Part shown: in pieces, positions 46,055 to 55,481 of the stretch
How the letters are laid out: every line of letters begins with the position of its first letter
Position numbering within the stretch: the stretch's first letter is position 1
Assembly (NCBI GenBank): GCA_963788015.1
Contig: CAWBEY010000012.1
Coordinates: forward strand, 1,860,001-1,924,000
Length of the DNA stretch: 64,000 nucleotides
Direction: 5' to 3'
Source: JBBRHH01 sp963788015
GTDB lineage: Bacteria > Planctomycetota > Phycisphaerae > Tepidisphaerales > Tepidisphaeraceae
Made by a program: the position numbers and the translations under genes
Notes under the pieces: generated by a model
Databases searched by the model: none
Told to the model about the DNA's origin: nothing
The model's input: only the letters and a program-made list of their open reading frames with translations

Positions 46055-46297
46055 TCATCTGTCAGCGATCCGTCTCTTCATATGAGCGCGAAACGCGTCC
46101 AAATCCATCCCCTCCCCACGATCACCCTGTTCTTCGGCCTCATTGATCGCGGCAACAGTCTCATCGTCCAGTTCAGCACTTTCCCGCAGATCGTTGATCG
46201 CTGCCTCGACCATCACCTCGGCCGATGGATAATTCCCAGCCTTGACCTGATCCTCGATAAACTCTTCCAACTCTTGATTCGTCAATCTGATCTGCAC
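46055..46297 (-). CDS. parD: ParD-like (CopG/RHH) antitoxin
   Basis: An 80-residue antitoxin. The N-terminal ribbon strand is QIRLTNQELEEFIEDQVKAG, then YPSAEVMVEAAINDLRE (ribbon-helix-helix) and a C-terminal toxin-binding part (EGMDLDAFRAHMKRRI). The start is GTG 46297 with AGGAG about ten bases upstream, rather than the longer frame. A broken parE follows, so this antitoxin is now orphaned. higA ends 34 bases upstream. Confidence 0.82.
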   Translation of the reverse strand: MQIRLTNQELEEFIEDQVKAGNYPSAEVMVEAAINDLRESAELDDETVAAINEAEEQGDRGEGMDLDAFRAHMKRRIADR

Positions 46298-46331
46298 GTG
46301 AGGTTGCTCCTGGATTTGATGCTCTCGAAGC

Positions 46332-46694
46332 TTAGACCAGATGCAGCTCGGCCGGTTTTCCCCGCCGTTGACTCCGACGGTTTGATGGCTCGTCAAACTG
46401 ATCGATCTTCACTGCCCCTTTGGGGAAACGTGCAATAACATCCAGCTCCCCGCCCAATGCCGCGACAATGCGTCGAAGCGTTGAGATTTGCATATCCGAC
46501 TGGCTCTCCAGCTTCGACAGGCTCGGCTGCTTGATCCCCAGCGTCTGGGCGACCTCCCGCTGACTCTTCCCTGCAAGTCTGCGCATTTCCGAAAGCAATA
46601 GCTCGCCCAGCAATTCCCGCGCGCGGCGATCTGCCCGCACACGCGTCTGTTTGCTGGTCGTACCATTCACCAATTCGTCGAATGTTTTGGCCAT
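46332..46694 (-). CDS. higA: HigA-type antitoxin (XRE helix-turn-helix)
   Basis: A 120-residue antitoxin with an XRE-type HTH: GKSQREVAQTLGIKQPSLSKLES (about residues 60-85), then MQISTLRRIVAALGGELDVIARF. It should bind its own promoter and neutralise the HigB toxin. ATG 46694 overlaps the end of the toxin gene by a few bases, the standard toxin-first order of higBA. The last roughly 20 residues are basic. Confidence 0.87.
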   Translation of the reverse strand: MAKTFDELVNGTTSKQTRVRADRRARELLGELLLSEMRRLAGKSQREVAQTLGIKQPSLSKLESQSDMQISTLRRIVAALGGELDVIARFPKGAVKIDQFDEPSNRRSQRRGKPAELHLV

Positions 46695-46695
46695 A

Positions 46696-47067
46696 TCACT
46701 CACCGGTCGCTTTCTTCCTTGCTCGTATCGCTCGCAAGTGTGAATCGTAGAGGGCATCCGCTGTGGCTATCAATTGTTTATAAAAACGCTTCTGACTCAC
46801 TCCCGCTTTATTGCCGCCCCAAAGCAGGATTGCTGCGCGGTTCGGATCGAACGCGAAGGCAATTCGCACCACCTTGTCCTTCGTGTCGGCCCGAAGCTCC
46901 TTCAAGTTCGAGTGCTTCGAGGCATTAAGCGTATCTGCATGCGGCCGACCAAGCTGTGGCCCCAAAATCTCCAGGAGCTTTACCTTGGCGATGATCTCAA
47001 CCTTGGCATCGTTCTCAAGACCAACAAACCATTCGTCAAACTCATGGGTGGTTGCGACCTTCCACAT
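46696..47067 (-). CDS. higB: HigB-like toxin (RelE superfamily / Gp49-like)
   Basis: A 123-residue mRNA interferase candidate of the phage-derived Gp49-like/HigB family. Landmarks are TTHEFDEWFVGLENDAKVEII, LGRPHADTLNASKHSNLKELRA, VVRIAFAFDPNRAAILLWGGNKAG and a basic C-terminal helix (KRFYKQLIATADALY). It precedes higA in the same transcript. It is the one apparently intact classic toxin-antitoxin pair in the 45-53 kb region. Confidence 0.87.
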   Translation of the reverse strand: MWKVATTHEFDEWFVGLENDAKVEIIAKVKLLEILGPQLGRPHADTLNASKHSNLKELRADTKDKVVRIAFAFDPNRAAILLWGGNKAGVSQKRFYKQLIATADALYDSHLRAIRARKKATGE

Positions 47068-47165
47068 GCCAGGAAAATATAGCTTTAAGGCTATGATTCG
47101 TCAATGGTCGTTGACCACCCGACCCCCCGGCCGGCGGCAACCACCTCATGCTCAGAAATAAATGC

Positions 47166-49646
47166 TCACCGTCCGCCCCTTGCACTCACCCCTCCCCCAA
47201 CCGTCACCCCAACCGAAGTATCAAACCCACCCATGCTAAACCCAATCACCACATGCCCCTTCTGCCGCCCCGCGCTAAACAGCCCCTTGCGGTCGATCGT
47301 CCCCGGCCCGCTCAGCACGCTATACGTCGCCGTCATAGTTGCCGGCATCGCATTCTTAAACTGATCGACAAACGCTCCAACAAACCGAAACATCCCCCCG
47401 GCCCGAATATGCTGCCCCGACGGCGACAGCCGCACTCCCGTCCGCGTCTGCTGAACGTGTACCGTCACCGAAGTGCTCACCGTATTGTTGTCGCCGTTGC
47501 TGATCACACACCCCAGCACATACGTCCCGGCACTGTTAAAATGCACCGAAGCATTCTTCGCTGCGTTGTTCCCGTTCTCGCTGAAGCGAACCCCGCTCCC
47601 GCCCCCCGGCGAACTTTGCATCGACCACGTATATGTCAGCCCCGCCTCCCCCGCCTCCGACGTATCCGCGCCCAGAACGCTCAAGTCAATCGTTCCCAAC
47701 CCCGTCGTCGAATCCCCCATCCCCGACGCAACCGTCGGCGTCGTCGTCTGCACGGGCGGCCGATTCGTCAGCGTCACATCATGTCCCGAATCACCCCCCA
47801 CATAACTGATCGCGTACGGCGCGCCGTTGATCATCACCGTCGCCCCCTCCGGCAGCGAATCAAACGTCCCCACAATCGGCTGCCCAGTGCGGTTCGAAAT
47901 CAACGTGATGCGATCGCCCGACTCCGGCGTAAACACGTCTGCGTCAAGCGTGAGCGTCGCTCCCGTCACATCCACAACCCCGCCGCTGACGTACAACCTA
48001 CCGGCCATTTCGCCATCGTCCACTGAGACCACTTCGTGCAGCGTCGATCCCGGCCCCAGCGTCACGTTCCCCTCGGCCGCATAGCTGTTCGCCTGCGGAC
48101 CTTGTGAAAGAGAAACCGTCCCCCCATTTCCAATGATCCCATTCATGCTGCCGTTGCCGCTCAGCGTTGTCCCCGCGTCCAGTTGTACGATCGAAGAAAT
48201 CCCTGTATCCACTTCAAGATCGCCCGCCGCAACCTCTGTCAGTCCCGTATAACTGGACTCAGATCCCGCAATCACAAATTTCCCATCCCCCAGTTTCGTG
48301 ATGCCGCGGGCATTGCCGTCATCTCTCACCCGCAACATCATCAAGTCGTCCGACGCCCCCACCGTCACGTTCGTATCGTGGGCCAACACCACGTCATTTT
48401 GAAAATAAGCCCCCGGGCTGTTCGCGACAATGTTCCCTTCGACCGTAATCGGGCTCGTGCCATACTGGAACACATACGCCCCATCCATTTCAATATCCCC
48501 CACCGTCACCGGCGCATCGACAACGATGGCCTTTTGATTAACCCCCGCCGGAAACACCACCGCCGCCCCGGCCGCCGGAACCACACCATCCTGCCAGTTT
48601 CCCGGCGTGTCCCAATGTCCATCCACATTCCCCGTCCACACCCCCGTCCCCGGAACCGCCGTCAACGTCACATCCTGCCCACTGGCGCCACCTTCATAGC
48701 TGATTCTGAAATATCGGCCGCGCGAGTTGAACACCGCGCCTTCGGAATATCCACCAAATGTTCCCAAAACCGGTGCGCCCGTGTTGTTCTTGATCAGTGT
48801 GAATTCCTCATCCTTCACAAATGCGTCGTCATCGCGTGAAAGCCCAAGTCCCCCCCCGTTAAGCTCAATCTGCCCGCCATTCACTGTCACCGTGGTCGGA
48901 TCAAAATGAATCGTATCCGTCTTCCGCAGTTCAAACAAAACACTCGTCTGCGGGCTGAATGTTAGGTCTGAATCAACGATCAACCCCGCCGGTACAGTTT
49001 CGGAAAGAAACGCCCCGCTGTTCGTGGTCAGCGAGGCCACCTCTCCTCCGGTACTGATGAACTGACCCGGCTGGTCCACCGTAAACGCAGAGGCGCTCGG
49101 GACCGACAACATTACGAACCCACCCGCAACGTGGCTGGGCCCCGTGTACGTCAGAGCGGCCGACTGGAACCACGATGTTCCCGGCCCCATGAAAGTGAGC
49201 CCCATCCCAGGCGAGGCTTCATCAATGCCACGTTGAAAAAAAAGCAATGTCTCCTCGTTCAACACGGCCGAGTGATCCAGAACGACCTTCACCCCGACGG
49301 TGCTGCTGTAAGTACCGTCTTGTGTGATTGCCGATTCAAGATGCACCTCACCACTGCCAAAGAGGTAATAAGGCCCGTGCAGCGTCACCGTATTGACCGT
49401 TACCGGGCTGTTGAGCGTCACTATTTCGGGCGAAGTGCGGTTGTTGACTGGAAATACAATGTCATCCCCCGCGCTCGGAACCGCCCCTCCCTCCCAGTTG
49501 GCCGCCGTCGCCCAGTCCAAACCCGATCCCCCCACCCACGTCGCCACGCTCATCAGCCGCCGCCCCTCCAGCGCCTCCACCACCGCCCCGCCCGCCGCCT
49601 TCAACCCACAATCCCGCGCCCGCACCGGCCAATGTCCAATATTCAT
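47166..49646 (-). CDS. Large exported beta-rich surface protein with LEPR-like N-terminus
   Basis: An 826-residue secreted protein. The N-terminus (VVEALEGRRLMSVATWVG) carries the planctomycete LEPR-xLL-like export motif. Two long repeats start with W-x-G-x-x-x-x-D-W-x-x-x-x-N-W-x-x-G-x-V-P (at about 37-60 and 345-370), each followed by beta-helix-like text (VTVNTVTLHGPY, GDIEMDGAYVFQYG). The C-terminus has Ig-like beta parts (GTYVLGCVISNG). No catalytic motif was seen. ATG 49646 has AAGGGA upstream. It is probably an adhesin or S-layer-type protein (inference). Confidence 0.75.
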   Translation of the reverse strand: MNIGHWPVRARDCGLKAAGGAVVEALEGRRLMSVATWVGGSGLDWATAANWEGGAVPSAGDDIVFPVNNRTSPEIVTLNSPVTVNTVTLHGPYYLFGSGEVHLESAITQDGTYSSTVGVKVVLDHSAVLNEETLLFFQRGIDEASPGMGLTFMGPGTSWFQSAALTYTGPSHVAGGFVMLSVPSASAFTVDQPGQFISTGGEVASLTTNSGAFLSETVPAGLIVDSDLTFSPQTSVLFELRKTDTIHFDPTTVTVNGGQIELNGGGLGLSRDDDAFVKDEEFTLIKNNTGAPVLGTFGGYSEGAVFNSRGRYFRISYEGGASGQDVTLTAVPGTGVWTGNVDGHWDTPGNWQDGVVPAAGAAVVFPAGVNQKAIVVDAPVTVGDIEMDGAYVFQYGTSPITVEGNIVANSPGAYFQNDVVLAHDTNVTVGASDDLMMLRVRDDGNARGITKLGDGKFVIAGSESSYTGLTEVAAGDLEVDTGISSIVQLDAGTTLSGNGSMNGIIGNGGTVSLSQGPQANSYAAEGNVTLGPGSTLHEVVSVDDGEMAGRLYVSGGVVDVTGATLTLDADVFTPESGDRITLISNRTGQPIVGTFDSLPEGATVMINGAPYAISYVGGDSGHDVTLTNRPPVQTTTPTVASGMGDSTTGLGTIDLSVLGADTSEAGEAGLTYTWSMQSSPGGGSGVRFSENGNNAAKNASVHFNSAGTYVLGCVISNGDNNTVSTSVTVHVQQTRTGVRLSPSGQHIRAGGMFRFVGAFVDQFKNAMPATMTATYSVLSGPGTIDRKGLFSAGRQKGHVVIGFSMGGFDTSVGVTVGGGVSARGGR

Positions 49647-49904
49647 CTCGTCCCTTCAGGCTTCCCCACCAAAAATCACCAGTCCCACCGGCCTGATCGA
49701 CCAATACGCCCCCCCGCTCAAGATGAATCCAGACACCCCCCAAAAACCACCCACCTATGACCTCTAAGCCCGCCGCAGCTTCTCCACCCTTCGAACCTGC
49801 CCTACCAATTGTCTCGGATGCACTCTCGGCAAAATGGCTGCGGCAACATTTCTTTGCTGTGCCACCTTTAACTCCCTACAATTTGCGCGAAAGGAAGCCG
49901 CCCA

Positions 49905-50119
49905 ATGTCAACACAGACACGGAAACCAGCGTTGTACCAGCGGCATCCCGAGCTCAAACTCTCGCCGGACCAACTGAAGCAGCGCAACCGGCGATTGCGA
50001 GAAACCCTTCAGAAGTTCGTGGATGAAGGAAATGAAGCGGAGCAGCAGGAAACCGGCGCGTTCCTGATGGATGCGCTGCGCAGACGCGGGAATCCAATCG
50101 CCCAGAGAATCGACAATGA
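49905..50119 (+). CDS. Putative antitoxin of a PIN-toxin module, probable frameshift near 50085
   Basis: About 71 residues, starting MSTQTRKPALYQRHPELKLS and rich in charged helix (LKQRNRRLRETLQKFVDEGNEAEQQE). A Shine-Dalgarno (AAGGAAG) precedes ATG 49905. The annotated frame runs into the toxin. Shifting by one base near 50085 gives a C-terminus that stops at TGA 50117-50119, overlapping the PIN toxin ATG by ATGA, as is usual in such modules. I do not recognise the family; the assignment rests on position. Confidence 0.5.
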
Positions 50120-50549
50120 TCGTCATTCTCGACTCGGGCCCCGCCGGCCTTCACAAATCCAAAATCGTCCCCCGAATCTCTCGCCTGTAAATCATGGCTG
50201 GAAAGTCTCGCGATTCACGGCCACGAGATCGTCCTGCCCGAAATCGTCGATTACGAACTACGCCGCGAGCTCATTCGCGGGCGAAAACAGTCGGGACTTG
50301 CACGGCTGGACGATCTTAGAAGTACGCGCTACCTTTCTCACCGTCGATTCTGAAACGCTCCTCAAAGCCGCCGAATTCTGGGCCCAGGCCCGCTGCGCAG
50401 GCCAACCAACTGCCCACTCCAAGTCCCTCGATATCGATGTGATTCTGGCCGCGCAGGCATCAATGTTTCAGACCGAAGGAGAATCCGACATATCACACTT
50501 TCATGCTATTTCATCAATGAGCAGGCAATCGTTCATCAAGGACAGGTAA
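50116..50549 (+). CDS. PIN-domain (VapC-like) ribonuclease, two frameshifts
   Basis: A PIN-domain nuclease read across two breaks. From ATG 50116: MIVILDSGPAGL (first Asp). Near 50150 the frame shifts and continues NPKSSPESLACKSWLESL, then EIVLPEIVDYELRRELIRGRKQ (conserved Glu) and LDDLRSTRYL. Near 50335 it shifts again to LTVDSETLLKAAEFWAQAR and SLDIDVILAAQA (late Asp pair). The last roughly 20 residues (FHAISSMSRQSF) do not look like a PIN C-terminus, so its end may be lost. It is probably the toxin of the upstream small gene. Confidence 0.65.
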
Positions 50550-50668
50550 CGGTGTCCGGCCTGGAACTTCCGGATGGCGCACAGGTTGAAGTTACAATCA
50601 CCACACCCTCAAAAGCGATCCATCGCAGAGGCAAGAAGCTTGCTCCGTGGCTGCGTGGAACGATATGA
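50517..50668 (+). pseudogene. Fragment of a small VapB-like antitoxin
   Basis: The frame ending at TGA 50666-50668 encodes QAIVHQGQVTVSGLELPDGA, then VEVTITTPSKAI and a basic end. This resembles the swapped-hairpin/DUF104-type antitoxins (short strand, G-x-x-x-L-P-x-G). There is no start codon in frame. ATG 50517 lies one frame over, so a one-base indel near 50520 or a lost 5' end is likely. It overlaps the PIN gene end and precedes a second PIN gene by 48 bases. Confidence 0.5.
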
Positions 50669-50716
50669 CGATCCTTTTGGACAAGTATCCCCGCCGATTC
50701 TTGGGCAGTCGCTGCG

Positions 50717-50992
50717 GTGATCATCTTCGACACTCACGTCTGGATCTGGTGGATCAACGATGATCAGCGGCTCCGCCGCGAAGCGAGGGATCAGATCGAC
50801 GCCGAGACTGACCTTCGGATCTCGGCCATCACCATTCTGGAAATCGCCGCCGCAACCTCATTGAACTGTCTCGTCGTCAACCCTCGCCGTAGAGAATGCG
50901 TCCGCGCAGTACTCAATTGCTTTCCCGCTCGATATGCCATTTTGCTCCATTGGTGTCGCGCCCGTCGAGCGTCCTTTCGTCGACAATGCTGA
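50717..50992 (+). pseudogene. vapC: Truncated VapC-like PIN toxin
   Basis: GTG 50717 starts IIFDTHVWIWWINDDQRLRREA, the classic VapC opening with the first Asp and DTHxWIWW. SAITILEIAAAT carries the conserved Glu. After about residue 68 (RRECVRAVLN) the sequence no longer resembles PIN. The conserved late Asp residues (normally D-P-x-D-R-x-I-x-A-T) are missing. The break coincides with the 3' end of the convergent secreted-protein gene at 50913, suggesting a recombination junction there. Confidence 0.65.
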
Positions 50993-52294
50993 AATCAACG
51001 GTCTTTTGACCGATGATGTTCATCAAAACGTGCGAGCCTTCGAGCTTCCAAGTCGCAGCAGAGTCCTTGATTCCGGCTTTAATCAGCCTGGCATCAGCTC
51101 CTTCAGAAAATACTATTCTCGTCCCTGAAGCCGGCTTCCTCCAGGCTCCCACCGGGCTGAAGACCTTCGCGACGACTAAAGAATTCGGTTTAGACTTCAC
51201 CTCCCCCACCCTCTTCTCCGCCAGCACCTTCTTCAACCCCGACAATTTCGGCCCGCCGCCGCATACAAATCCCCGCCCTCTCCCGCATCCGCGACTTCCT
51301 CATCCCATTCTCCCCCTCCCCCAAATCCCACCACATCCCCGCCACCGCAAACTGCTTCTCCGCATCCTCCCCCGCCGCCAAGATCCGCCACCGCCGCCCC
51401 CTTCAACTTCGCGTCCTCCCCCTTCGCCAGCATAGGTAAGCCCTTCTCCCAATCTCGCTGATAAAAGCATAGATAACTCCCGACCGCCAAATTAGCCCCC
51501 GGATCATCCGGCAGCTTCGCGAGTTTCTCCAGGGCCAGCTTCGCCCGATCCCGCGCCCCCCGATACTCCTCAACCTCTTTCAACTTGCTCACCACTTGTG
51601 CCTTCAGAGCCGGCGTTGTCGCCGCCTTCTGCAGCATTGTCGCCACTCGCGCCGCCCCCTCCAGATCCTCCGCCCCCTCCATCTGCCCCATCAACTCCAA
51701 CCCCGCCTGCACATTCTCCCCAGTTAAGGCCGTCGCATCCGCCTTGATCGTCGCCTTCAGCGCCGCATCTGCTTTTACTGCTACTGCCTCCACCTCAAAT
51801 GTCTCAGCCATCGCATCCGCCGCCTTGAAGCACAGTGGCAGACTCCCTCCCTCCTTGGCCGCCTCAATGGCTCCGCCCAAAACCACAAATTGATCCGATG
51901 GATTGTCCCCAAGCTTCCCCGCCTCCCCCACCAGTTTCTCCGCCAGCGCCCGCCGCGCCGGCGGAGCCTTATCGCCCAGCTCTTTCGCATACACCTCCCC
52001 CATCAACTTCCGCGACTTCGCCAACTCCGCCTTCCCCGGAATCGCCCTCCGCGCCACCGCCACCGGCGTCGTCACCACCGGATCCACATGCACCACCACA
52101 TCCGGCGATACCACCGGCTTCGTTGGCGGCGCAACCTCCACCCCCACCGGCTTCGTCGCTGGCGCCACCCCCACCGGCTTCACCACCTTCGCCGCCGGCG
52201 GCGTCCAATCATCATCAAAAATATTCCCCGCCCGCGCTGAAGTGATCATCCCCAGGAGGAGCGCCACCACACCCACGATCAAAAAGTGTCGCAT
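50913..52294 (-). CDS. Exported protein, paralog of 53191-54907, with three frameshifts near 51256-51381
   Basis: A secreted protein starting MRHFLIVGVVALLLG with signal peptide, then AGNIFDDDWTPPAAKVVKP. A helical body follows (RRALAEKLVGEAGKLGDNPSDQFVVLGGAIEAA, GLELMGQMEGAEDLEGAARV, FYQRDWEKGLPMLAKGEDAKLKGAA). Relative to the paralog, three indels at about 51381, 51275 and 51256 break AAGEDAEKQFAVAGMWWDLGEG, DLYAAAG and PKLSGLKKVLAEKRV. The C-terminus is different from the paralog: GAKWHIERESN. The WWDL...RAxxLYxxAxPxLSGL module is typical of planctomycete secreted proteins; its function is unknown. Confidence 0.75.
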
Positions 52295-52414
52295 GAGCAA
52301 GAACCTAACGCGCCCCCACCCATGTGGCAACAATTTGCCTCAGCCCCTCAAGTCTGATTCGCCCCGGCCCACTCGCCACAAGGCGACCTGAAGCCGCTCA
52401 ACCTCGTCCCCACT

Positions 52415-52759
52415 CTAAAGCGGCAGATACTCAACTCGGCTGACAAACTCCGCCGGCTCATGGGTCTTGCACAAAAGCTCCAAGTCCTGAACGCACCGCC
52501 CTATCGACACATCCAGTTGATGAGCGTAGACAACACCACCGAATGTGATCCCACCGGACTGTCGCGCTGCGGCTTCAGCAAGCAGGTCATCGTCCCGCGT
52601 AAAGAGAACCCGGCTCAACGCCGTTGATCGATCCAGCAACTGCGGATCCGAAAACCCCGTTGTCCCATCCAACTGCAAGGTCAACACGTCAATCCCGCGA
52701 ATGCGCAACCCCCGCGTGATGGCCGATGGCACATGCTCGTCCATGTACAGTTGCAGCAT
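52415..52759 (-). CDS. DUF5615 PIN-like toxin
   Basis: A 114-residue PIN-like protein of the DUF5615 family: LQLYMDEHVPSAITRGLRIRGIDVLT (Asp and Glu of the active site), LFTRDDDLLAEAA and GVVYAHQLDVSIG. DUF5615 proteins pair with DUF433 antitoxins, and one ends eight bases upstream. The pair lies between the two secreted paralogs. Confidence 0.85.
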   Translation of the reverse strand: MLQLYMDEHVPSAITRGLRIRGIDVLTLQLDGTTGFSDPQLLDRSTALSRVLFTRDDDLLAEAAARQSGGITFGGVVYAHQLDVSIGRCVQDLELLCKTHEPAEFVSRVEYLPL

Positions 52760-52766
52760 GGTTGTT

Positions 52767-53079
52767 TTAGGTAAGCTTCCCCATCGCCCGCAATTTCACC
52801 CGCGCCGGCGAATTCACCGCCCCCGCCCGAAGCCGCGCCGCCTGTTCCGACTGCCGTTCAATTTCCGCATCCAACTCAAGCTGATGATCGTAATAGTACG
52901 ACAGCGCCGCGTGAATCTGCGCCAGTGTCAGATGCGGATGCTGCAGGTGCATCTCCTCCGCGCTCTCATCCGTAGGCAAGCATATCAAGCACCACTTCCA
53001 CAACTTTCGTCGCGGTTCCCTCGATGCAAGCCCGGCCGCGATCGTCAAGGAAAATGTGTCGCTGAATCTGCGTCTGCAT
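52767..53079 (-). CDS. DUF433 antitoxin, frameshift near 52975
   Basis: From ATG 53079: MQTQIQRHIFLDDRGRACIE, then GTATKVVEVVLDMLAYG, which is the first half of DUF433 (antitoxin with a winged-helix-like fold). Near 52975 the frame stops at GGATGA. The second half continues in another frame as ESAEEMHLQHPHLTLAQIHAAL and SYYYDHQLELDAEIERQ. Together they make a normal DUF433 protein, so a one-base indel is inferred. It is the likely antitoxin of the DUF5615 gene. Confidence 0.78.
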
Positions 53080-53190
53080 TGGAAACACCAAGTCTTATAC
53101 GCACCATTATAGTGCATTCGCCGGGCCGTAGAAGAGCCGCCAAAAGACGTCCCATCGTCAAAATTCACCGGCTCTTCTGCCAACCTCTCT

Positions 53191-54907
53191 TCACTTCGTC
53201 CCCGGCTGGCGCAGCACTTTCCCTTCACCGGTCACCTCAACCACTTCAATTGTGTGGAAAACAATGCTGCTCTTCCAACTCGCCACACCAAGAAGCGAAT
53301 GGTCCTTCAACGCCCATTTACTGGTATTGCTCATGTCCTTGTAGTCGGTCTTCCACGTGCAGATGTTCGTACCATCAAATAGCGCCGAGATGCTGTCGTT
53401 GCGCACTTGCACGACACATCTGTGTTTCGCACCTTTCTTCACTGCTTCCAGTGAGCGCCGGCTGGGATTCCCTTTGTCCAACATTTTCGCGATGAGGCCA
53501 AAATAACAGTCCGCTCCTTTCCGGCCATGGGCAAAAAGGAACGGTACACCGCCCCTCGAAAGAAGCTGAATGATTTCGCCATCCCCGCTTTGCCGAGCGT
53601 ATTCAATAACAAAGTCGTACTCTTCCGGAGGCTGATAGGGAATCTGCAACCGCGTGTATTCGTTGTCGCTCGAGACCAGTGTGTTATCGACAATCTGCCA
53701 CGAGCCGCCGACGCTATCCGCAGTGGGATCGACCAATGCCAGCAGATTCACCACCCGACCCCTCCTCGCGATCTTCGCGCCCGCAACCACCGGCACGACC
53801 CCCACCTCCGCCACCCTCTTCTCCGCCAGCACCTTATTCAACCCCGACAACTTCGGCCCAGCCGCCGCATACAAACTCCCCGCCCTCTCCCTCATCCGCG
53901 CCTTCATCATCCCACCCGCCCCCTCCCCCAAATCCCACCACATCCCCGCCGCCGCAAACTGCTTCTCTGCATCTTCCCCCGCCGCCACATCCGCCACTCG
54001 CCGCCCCCTTCAGCTTCGCATCCTCCCCCTTCGCCAGCATCGCCAGCCCCTTCTCCCAATCCCGCTGATAAAAACACGAATAACTGCCCACCGCCGAATT
54101 CGCAGCAGGATCATTCGCCGACGAAGCCAGCTTCTCCATCGCCCCCTTCGCCTTATCCCGAGCCCCCCGAAACTCCTCCACCTCCTTCGACTTATTCGCC
54201 ACCGCCAACTTCAGCGCCACCGTCCCCGCCGCCTTCTGCAAAATCGTCCCCACCTTGCTCGCCCCATCCAAATCCTCCGCCCCCTCCATCTGCCCCATCA
54301 ACTCCAACCCCGCCTGCACATTCTCGCTCGACAGCGGCGTTGCATCCGCCTTGATCGCCGCCTTCAGCGCCGCATCGGCTTTGACCGCCACAGGATCCAC
54401 CTCAAATCCCTGCGCCATCACATCCGCCGCCTTAAAGCATAACGGCAAACTCCCACCCTCCTCGGCCGCCTCAATCGCCCCTCCAAGCACAACAAACTGA
54501 TCCGATGGATTATCCCCCAACTTCCCGGCCTCCCCCACCAGTTTCTCCGCCAGCGCCCGCCGCGCCGCCGCCGTCTTGTCCGAGAGCTCCTTCACAAAAA
54601 CCTCCGCCATCACCTTCCGCGACTTCGCCAACTCCCCCTTCCCCGGAATCGCCCTCCGCGCAACCACAACCGGCGTCGTCACCACCGGATCCACATGCAC
54701 CGCCACATCCGGCCGCGCCGCCGGTTTGGTCGCAGGCGTCACAACCACCTCCGGCCCAACCACCGGCTTCGTCGCTGGCGCCACCACCACCGGCTTCACC
54801 ACCTTCGCCGGCGGCGGCGTCCAATCATCATCAAAAATATTCCCCGCCCGCGCCGCCCCACTCACGACCACCCAAAGCGCCGCCACTGCCATGATCATGT
54901 GTCGCAT
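53191..54907 (-). CDS. Exported protein with C-terminal LamG/DUF1080-like domain, frameshift near 54003
   Basis: A secreted planctomycete-type protein. The signal peptide is MRHMIMAVAALWVVVSGAARA, then NIFDDDWTPPPAKVV and a helical body nearly identical to the paralog at 50913. The frame breaks near 54003 and resumes as VAAGEDAEKQFAAAGMWWDL, RERAGSLYAAAGPKLSGLNKVLAEKRV. The last roughly 215 residues are a LamG/DUF1080-like beta-sandwich: VNLLALVDPTADSVGGSW, RLQIPYQPPEEYDFVIEYAR and GDGEIIQLLSRGG. This is a known planctomycete architecture; its ligand is unknown. Confidence 0.8.
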
Positions 54908-55070
54908 CAACCAGGAAACTAACATGCACCACGCCCAACGGCAACAATCTTTCATCCACGTCGCGATCAGCGAATTCGACCTGGAATCGCACCAAACGAC
55001 AGAAAAATGCTCCTTATCTTCGCCACCCTCGAACTTGACTTATCAACCCTCTCCACACAATACTTCAACC

Positions 55071-55235
55071 ATGGCATCGTCCCCAACCGCCCGGCCACCC
55101 AAGTCCACCAAGCCTTCTCCCCCTCGCCTCTCCAACGCAAAACTACTAAAACTCGCTGCCGCCAATCGCCCCCCCCAACACTGGTACGACGACACCACCG
55201 ACCCAACCAATCCCGCACCGGCCATACCGCATTAA
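55071..55235 (+). CDS. Small Pro-rich protein, unknown function
   Basis: A 54-residue frame from ATG 55071: MASSPTARPPKS, then LSNAKLLKLAAANRPPQHWY and DDTTDPTNPAP. The block LLxLAxxxxPPQxWYxxD is found in small conserved proteins of unknown function in several phyla, which favours it being real. No clear Shine-Dalgarno was seen. The following 246 bases up to efp show no gene and should hold the efp promoter. Confidence 0.4.
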   Translation: MASSPTARPPKSTKPSPPRLSNAKLLKLAAANRPPQHWYDDTTDPTNPAPAIPH

Positions 55236-55481
55236 CGAGAATTATCGAAATCTCTCCCCGCGCCTTCTCCGAATCATCTTGCAACGCCTGCCGTAACAGC
55301 CGAGAGACATCATTCATCATCACCCCAGGTCGCCGTCCCGACAAAACCCAAACCCACCAAAATCCTCCACCCTCCCCGCCTTTGACGCCACCCACCTCCC
55401 ATGCTACAGTCCGCGACCTTTTCGCCTCCGGCCTCGTACAAATAAGAGGCTTTTACAAGTTGGAAAGTTAAAGGAAGAACC

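Noticed and set aside
50116..50992. Possibility of programmed frameshifting in the PIN toxin genes
   Set aside because: Breaks of the same kind occur in unrelated genes across the window, and no slippery heptamer with a downstream structure was apparent. Sequence indels are the simpler reading.
51800..52260. Apparent tandem repeats in Pro/Ala/His-rich frames near the secreted paralogs
   Set aside because: The repeats are in antisense or shifted frames of a Val/Pro/Thr-rich linker (APATKPVG-type); they reflect the linker, not a CRISPR or other array.
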